Source: Blastomussa wellsi | Taxonomy: Eukaryota > Cnidaria > Anthozoa > Scleractinia > Plerogyridae | Length of the DNA stretch: 64,000 bases | Assembly (NCBI GenBank): GCA_947652115.1 | Contig: OX393566.1 | Span: forward strand, 17,903,653 to 17,967,652 | Reading direction: 5' to 3' | Shown: positions 59,692-64,000 of the stretch, in pieces | Numbering within the stretch: the stretch's first letter is position 1 | Layout: each line of letters starts with the position of its first letter | Notes under the pieces: model-generated | The model's input: only the letters and a program-made list of their open reading frames with translations | Databases searched by the model: none | What the model was told of the DNA's origin: nothing | Translations under genes and position numbers: made by a program

Positions 59692-62600
59692 GCTGTCATC
59701 ATGTACAGAAGATAGTTGTTCACAAATTTACATGTAAAACTTACTTTGTATAGAACAACTTATTCAGTTGATGTAAACCCTAAAACAAGAAAATAATACA
59801 AATAACTGAGAATCAACCTTGAAAATCAATGAAGTACATTTTTCACTAGTATAACTTTCAAATGAGAAAGCACCTTTCAAATGATAAAGCAGGTGCCGAT
59901 CTGTGTTGGTGATTTACCCCAGATTCTGTAGCCTGATGTGATACCCCCTCCTCCCTAATATAGGATGCAAGCTCCGTGTCCACCCCATAGGGAACTTATC
60001 CTTACTCTTACATCACTCTTGGCTTTTGACGTCATATGACATACCTTAGTTTTTCTTTTGATGATCTCAGCGCAGGTGATAGTTTTGGTCACAGTTGGTC
60101 CTGACCCAGTTAAAATTATTTTCTCTGCCTTTTTGTTCTTGATGAAATGGAGAAAACAAATTCAAGGACATTTTTTTCATGAAGTAAAATTTCTTAAATA
60201 CATGCAGTAAAATATCTTTGATTCATCAAAGCTCATGATAGCCAAAGAGTTAGTGCACCGGACTCCATATCAATCGCCTGGGGCAATGTGTTGTGTTCTT
60301 GGGTAAGACACCTCACTCTCATAACCCAGCTGTATAAATGGGTACTGGTACTGGGGGGGGGGGTAACTCTGCAATGGACTAGGAAGGGGTGCAGCGTGAC
60401 ACCTTGTTGCCCCCCCCTTCTCGTCCCCAGAGGCCGCGATCCTTTTGGTCAGCACCAAGAATCACGACCTCTGGCCGTCTCCAAAACCGGAAGTCTGCAA
60501 ATCACGGACTCATTGTCGAATCTGACAATTCTGATTGGCTGAAAACTACAGAACGAGTACTCTGCGCATGCTCACAAGCTGGGGGTGGCCAGAGGTCTTG
60601 ATTCCTTGGTGCTGACCAAAAGGATCACAGCCTCTGGGGACGAGAATGGTTGCCCCCCCCCCCCCCAGTCATTCACGTGCGTGTAGTAATTGGAAGGGAA
60701 TGGCACATTTGTTAAATTAATAAGTCAATTCAACGGAAAAATTTCCGCACAGCCCCATACATTTATTATGCATGCTGAATGCTTAATTATGCATGCGCTT
60801 TATTGTCTTTTTAAACAATAGATATCCCCTAAGGATTTGAATACATACATCGTTAATTGCTACTTACAGTTTGAATAAAAATGGTCTTCTCTGCTCTCTC
60901 ATTCACTTCCCCTTTCTCCCTTTTTCTTCTTCTTATTTCCTTCCCTCCTCCTCCGCATTTCTCTGTCCAGATTCCCCTCGATTATTTCTTCTCTTTTCTT
61001 TTTTTTGTTTACCACAGCAAGCCTCGAACCCCCGGCCTTCACCTACCTTCAATACCGTTGTCGGATTATCAGTCCATCATCTATACCACTACACCACGAG
61101 GTTCAGTTGGAAAATGGAGGTTTAAAATTAAATTTTATTTCTTCGTTACTTTTGTAGACAAAGAGAAATTTGCATTACAATCCTTTATTCTCTTATTTGA
61201 TAATTCCAGCATGAAAACATGCAGAATATTACATTTCCATTGGTTCCCTTGCCAAATAAAAGGAAGTGTTTGCATTTCTCACCCTCTCGATCATTTTCTC
61301 GAATATACTGGTAGTGCAACCACAAATTATCAACCTATATTTTGCTTCATTTTTTTACGTTATCTTCTGTTTTCTTGTTGCGTCCGTTCTTCGTCAATTT
61401 TTCGTCGTTTCCCGTTTCCTGTGTACTGTTATGTCGTTGACGTCCATAAATCTGTTCAAGCTGTTCTACATGATCTCAGAACATGGCTGGTGCATACAGT
61501 GGTACAAGGAACACAATCTGCTCGCGTTGTCCACGAGAAGCCTGGAATAATACTATTTCGTAGAGAGCAGGGATAAAGATACTCTCTTGCCCACCATTCG
61601 CGCTCAAATATTGCCTGGAACACGCGTGATGACCGACATGTGTAAAGCTTACGATTGCCTCAATGACGAGGGCTATAGTCGCCTCATAGTTAACCACAGC
61701 CTAAACTTCATAGACCCAGACACAGGTGCGCACACACAGTGCATTGAAAATACATGGTGGAATAAAGATCTCTTCGAAAGCTACCTAAAGGAGTGTTTGT
61801 GGCGTAAGCACTATGGAGAGGATCCTTTTGGTAACATAATCAAGCATATCGCCGATCTTTATGAAGTCCGCAAGGACACATAAGAGTTGAAAGTACTACT
61901 GTATGCATCGTTTGTGCATGATCTGCTGACTGACTGACAGATTGATTGATTGATGGTGGATGGATTCATTTCGCTGTGAGCTCCGACTGCGAATACGTAC
62001 ATGAATTAGACCTGTCTTCTCTACTCACGTAATCAAAACAATGGAAAACAACGACAAAATACAACAAGAAAGGTAAGCAAAACATTTATTCTTTATTTTG
62101 TATCATTAAATAAACTACTTGATGACCCAAACAACATTTGAAAGCTAACCCCAAGGCCTAAATCACTATTTTAAACCATTTGTACACGCGTATTTAATTT
62201 TAAAACATCGTGAAATCGCCCAAAAATTTAACATTTCCTTTTGATTTTCCGTATTTTAGAAGCTAAATTTTAAAAATTTTCTAAGTCTAAATTTATTTAA
62301 CCTATTTTTCACGCGATTCCAGAAAAATTCCGTTAAATTTTTCTAAGTTTAAAACTATTTTGGACTTAGAGAAAAAATGAAAAGTTAGTCGAACAAAGAA
62401 ATGACAGCTCAAACAAAGAGCGTAAGCCCCAAAGGGTCTCTATTGTTCCGGCTATTGTTTTCAATAAACAAAGAACTGCATGCATAATAAATGTATGGGG
62501 CTGTGCGGAAATCTTGCCCAATTCAACAATTAGTAAAGAGTCAAGGCAACATAAAATAATCTTTGTTATTTCAAGTTCTCACCTGCAGCAGTCTAAAAGC

Positions 62601-62711
62601 CTGTGCTAGGATGTTTCTTATTTTGCTACCACTCTTCACGTAAATATCCCATGCTTCTTTCGTCTCTCCACTGTCGACACCTTGGCTGCTAGCTTTTGTA
62701 TAGTGCTCCAT
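57562..62711 (-). CDS. RPP25L/RPP25: RNase P/MRP subunit p25-like (Alba family), six exons
   Basis: Minus-strand exons 62711-62583, 60137-60045, 59779-59745, 59139-59098, 59014-58940 and 58207-57562 join in phase to 339 residues. The Alba domain covers about 22-130: VKSGSKIRNILAQAFRLLQ, IILTGSGPTVTKTITCAEII, KRKTKGLHQLNKL, IQDTWEPKEE and VPSISITLSKVPLDAVQPGYQAPG align block by block with vertebrate RPP25/RPP25L. The family binds the P3 region of RNase P and MRP RNAs (with Rpp20) in the nucleus. After residue ~135 comes a ~200-residue disordered tail unlike the short vertebrate tail: FGDEDWDLAWEESQDD, a Lys-rich patch, repeats around GHLKD and HSE, and a C-terminal KKQKSEES that could be a nuclear signal. 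Head-to-head with SF3B1. Confidence 0.93.
58335..58822. mobile_element. Foldback MITE in RPP25-like intron 5
   Basis: 'atcatgggtgacaaattgct' on the left is mirrored by 'taatttgtcacccatgat' on the right; 'aatttcacatgt', 'caaaattctaataattt' and 'aattttgacaaaac' form further nested pairs. About 490 bp, non-coding. Confidence 0.75.
59663..59691. repeat. (ATT)n microsatellite
   Basis: About ten uninterrupted ATT units in RPP25-like intron 3. Confidence 0.9.
60238..60395 (+). mobile_element. tRNA-derived SINE, worn copy
   Basis: Same body as the 19.6 kb SINE ('tgttgtgttcttgggtaaga', 'gctgtataaatgggtact', 'ctctgcaatggactag'), with a degraded tRNA-like head ('gccaaagagttagtgcacc'). Confidence 0.6.
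60418..60646. mobile_element. Foldback MITE
   Basis: TTCTCGTCCCCAGAGGC at the left is mirrored at the right (about 60630-60646), and 'ccttttggtcagcaccaaga' pairs with 'ccttggtgctgaccaaaagg'. About 229 bp, directly next to the SINE. Confidence 0.8.
60740..62511 (+). mobile_element. Decayed Merlin (IS1016/ISXO2-like) DNA transposon
   Basis: 35-bp terminal repeats, 60740-60774 (ATTTCCGCACAGCCCCATAC...) and 62477-62511, are exactly inverted. Between them is a transposase remnant with ISXO2-type motifs. I could not find a matching 8-9 bp target duplication at the outer edges. The element lies within RPP25-like intron 1. Confidence 0.8.
61566..61883 (+). pseudogene. Merlin / ISXO2-like transposase fragment
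   Basis: The frame reads YFVESRDKDTLLPTIRAQIL, then PGTRVMTDMCKAYDCLNDEG with the second catalytic Asp, VNHSLNFIDPDTGAHTQCIE and NTWWNKDLFESYLKECLWRK. In relatives about 12-15 residues follow ENTWW before the final helix; they are absent here, as is the N-terminal half with the first catalytic Asp. A stop codon just upstream (about 61551) breaks the frame. Non-functional. Confidence 0.8.
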
Positions 62712-62917
62712 TTACTACCTATTCGTTTTCTTCTTTGCCACTATTATTCGTGAATTTATAAAAACCAATAAAAATCTGATAAAAGTAAACTTCCGTGGGC
62801 GCACAAAGCTGCTCATCGTTGTGTATGAGCCACGTAACATCTCCGTCATCCGGGTATTTTTCTTTTTGTTAGTTTTGCTGAATTGTGGGTAATTCCGTCG
62901 TCTGGTCGTAAAAAAAG
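62712..62917. promoter_or_regulatory. Bidirectional promoter, RPP25-like / SF3B1
   Basis: 206 bp between the divergent start codons of an RNase P subunit gene and a spliceosome subunit gene. GAATTGTGGGTAATT at about 62879 shares ATTGTGGG with the 24.7 kb bidirectional promoter and with the upstream region of myosin light chain gene 1. No TATA box evident. Confidence 0.6.
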
Positions 62918-63418
62918 ATGGCCGCTTTAGCAAAGGCCCCGCGGACGACATATGAAGGTAATAATAATATGCCTTTTATCTTCTATAACACATCCATTTA
63001 GTACTCAGATGAATCCTTTAATGGGCGAAGCTTTTCTCCTTTAGATATTGAGAAACAAATTCAACAGTTACAAGCGCAGAGATCTAATTTGCCCAAGGTT
63101 GATATCGGTGAAAAGGTAAGCGTGGCTCGCTTTTAATACAACATGGATTTCCGTCTTGTTTTTACCAAGAAACGCATATCTCTCGTTCTCAATAGTTACA
63201 GGAAACTTGTGAAGTAAAGTCATTATAATTTGATACGTGCATTTTGTGTTTTTCGTTCCAATAAACTTGCCGCGAAAAGCGTATTATGGTTGCTAAACTT
63301 TAAAGCGAAACTATGCTAAAGTCATTTACATCTCTTTACCTTGTCTTCTTCAGGTTGGGTTAGCTGCCGTTGGCGAAGGAAGATATGATACAGACATTTA
63401 TGGCTCCGGTGGTGACAG
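62918..63418 (+). CDS. SF3B1: Splicing factor 3B subunit 1, first three coding exons (runs off the window)
   Basis: Exons 62918-62957, 63045-63115 and 63354-63418 join in phase and encode MAALAKAPRTTYEDIEKQIQ, a middle segment and VGLAAVGEGRYDTDIYGSGG. This aligns with the human SF3B1 N-terminus (MAKIAKTHEDIEAQI, then GVGLDSTG.YD.EIYGG). SF3B1 is the HEAT-repeat core of the U2 snRNP SF3b complex and holds the branch-point adenosine; only the disordered N-terminal region is in this window. The donor at 63419 (gtaaga) leads into an intron that continues to the edge, with a MITE in it. Confidence 0.95.
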
Positions 63419-63560
63419 GTAAGAAATCAGAACACCTATTCCATTTATGAGTGTTATTGGAAAGTATATTGCATTAACAAGTCCCTTTGCGGTTCCTTCA
63501 TTAGTTTTTTAAATACATCTTGTTGGCTTTCACACAACATATTGATTAACGGTATCCGGT

Positions 63561-64000
63561 CAGATCGCTCCAAGTTAAATCGCTCACTTCGAGTTAGATC
63601 GCCCCATCATAGAAGGGACTTCGCTCCAAACAGAAGTTACTTCGCTCCGTGTTTAACTTAACTCAAAGCACACTTTAAGATTTACGATGTTCGATAGATC
63701 AAGTTCGGCTCAGTTTTAACTTTGTGGTTCGGTAACCGATCAATTCAACTCAATGAGATGTTCGGCTCAGTTTATTTTAATAAATCTTTCCCAATCCCTC
63801 CGCAACTCTGAAGTAGCAATTTATTTTACGAGTTTTCGATAATTGTATAGCGTACGTAGGCGACTTCAAATTCGCATTGCATCGATCATCGCTCTTAAGT
63901 TTGAGTTACCGGTAAGTTTAAAAAAAGGAGCGAAGTAACTTCTGTTTGGAGCAAAGTCCCTTCTATGATGGGGCGATCTAACTCGAAGTGGGAGCGATCT
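63561..64000. mobile_element. Foldback MITE cut by the window edge
   Basis: 'agatcgctcc', then 'cttcgagttagatcgcccca' and 'cagaagttacttcgctcc' on the left (63561-63640) are mirrored by 63927-64000. About 75-bp arms; it lies in SF3B1 intron 3. Confidence 0.8.

Noticed and set aside
61012..61105. tRNA-like sequence on the minus strand (box-A-like GTGGTGTAGTGGTATAGATG, box-B-like GGGTTCGAGG)
   Set aside because: About 25 extra bases lie between anticodon arm and T arm, and the T stem does not pair; more likely a decayed tRNA-derived repeat inside the Merlin element.
60881..61576. 231-codon open frame
   Set aside because: Phe/Ser/Leu-rich translation of AT-rich DNA inside the Merlin element; no motif, and the transposase remnant is in another frame.

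Overview
This is a eukaryotic nuclear window. AT-rich DNA, small exons with GT-AG introns, short intergenic gaps, and a heavy load of SINEs, palindromic MITEs, LINE fragments and a tyrosine-recombinase-type retroelement all point to an anthozoan cnidarian, most likely a stony coral. The organism is inferred from gene structure and repeat style only; no species call is possible.

Eight protein-coding loci can be built by joining exons across splice sites with matching phases. Left to right: (1) a FAM117/GLCCI1-family gene, + strand, 6 exons, 4080-13206; (2) a membrane-anchored prolyl-4-hydroxylase-like 2OG-Fe(II) oxygenase, - strand, 4 exons, 18197-23053; (3) an intronless JmjC/cupin-type oxygenase, - strand, 23749-24651; (4) MMADHC (intracellular cobalamin trafficking), + strand, 6 exons, 24844-35979, divergent from (3) across 192 bp; (5, 6) two tandem intronless myosin regulatory light chain genes, + strand, 39186-39704 and 42259-42771; (7) a small membrane-anchored RING-finger protein, + strand, 3 exons, 45359-55144; (8) an RPP25/RPP25L-type RNase P/MRP Alba subunit, - strand, 6 exons, 57562-62711, divergent across 206 bp from (9) the 5' end of SF3B1, which runs off the right edge.

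Mobile DNA fills most introns and gaps. MMADHC intron 1 carries a gag-only element with A1 ... B1-A2-B2 split direct repeats, the architecture of Ngaro-type tyrosine-recombinase retrotransposons, plus an internal minisatellite. RPP25 intron 1 carries a decayed Merlin (IS1016/ISXO2-like) transposon with 35-bp perfect terminal inverted repeats. The RING-gene intron holds a protein-kinase fragment inside a ~1 kb inverted-repeat structure and a damaged non-LTR retrotransposon. Several foldback MITEs are flanked by TTAA. One dispersed repeat lies just upstream of a 3' splice site, in the same orientation, in two unrelated genes.

The first 4 kb, the 13.2-18.2 kb gap and the 36-39 kb gap show no gene I can support. 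The genes are ordinary conserved housekeeping or signalling genes and do not form a functional cluster, apart from the two adjacent Fe/2OG oxygenases and the two head-to-head pairs.
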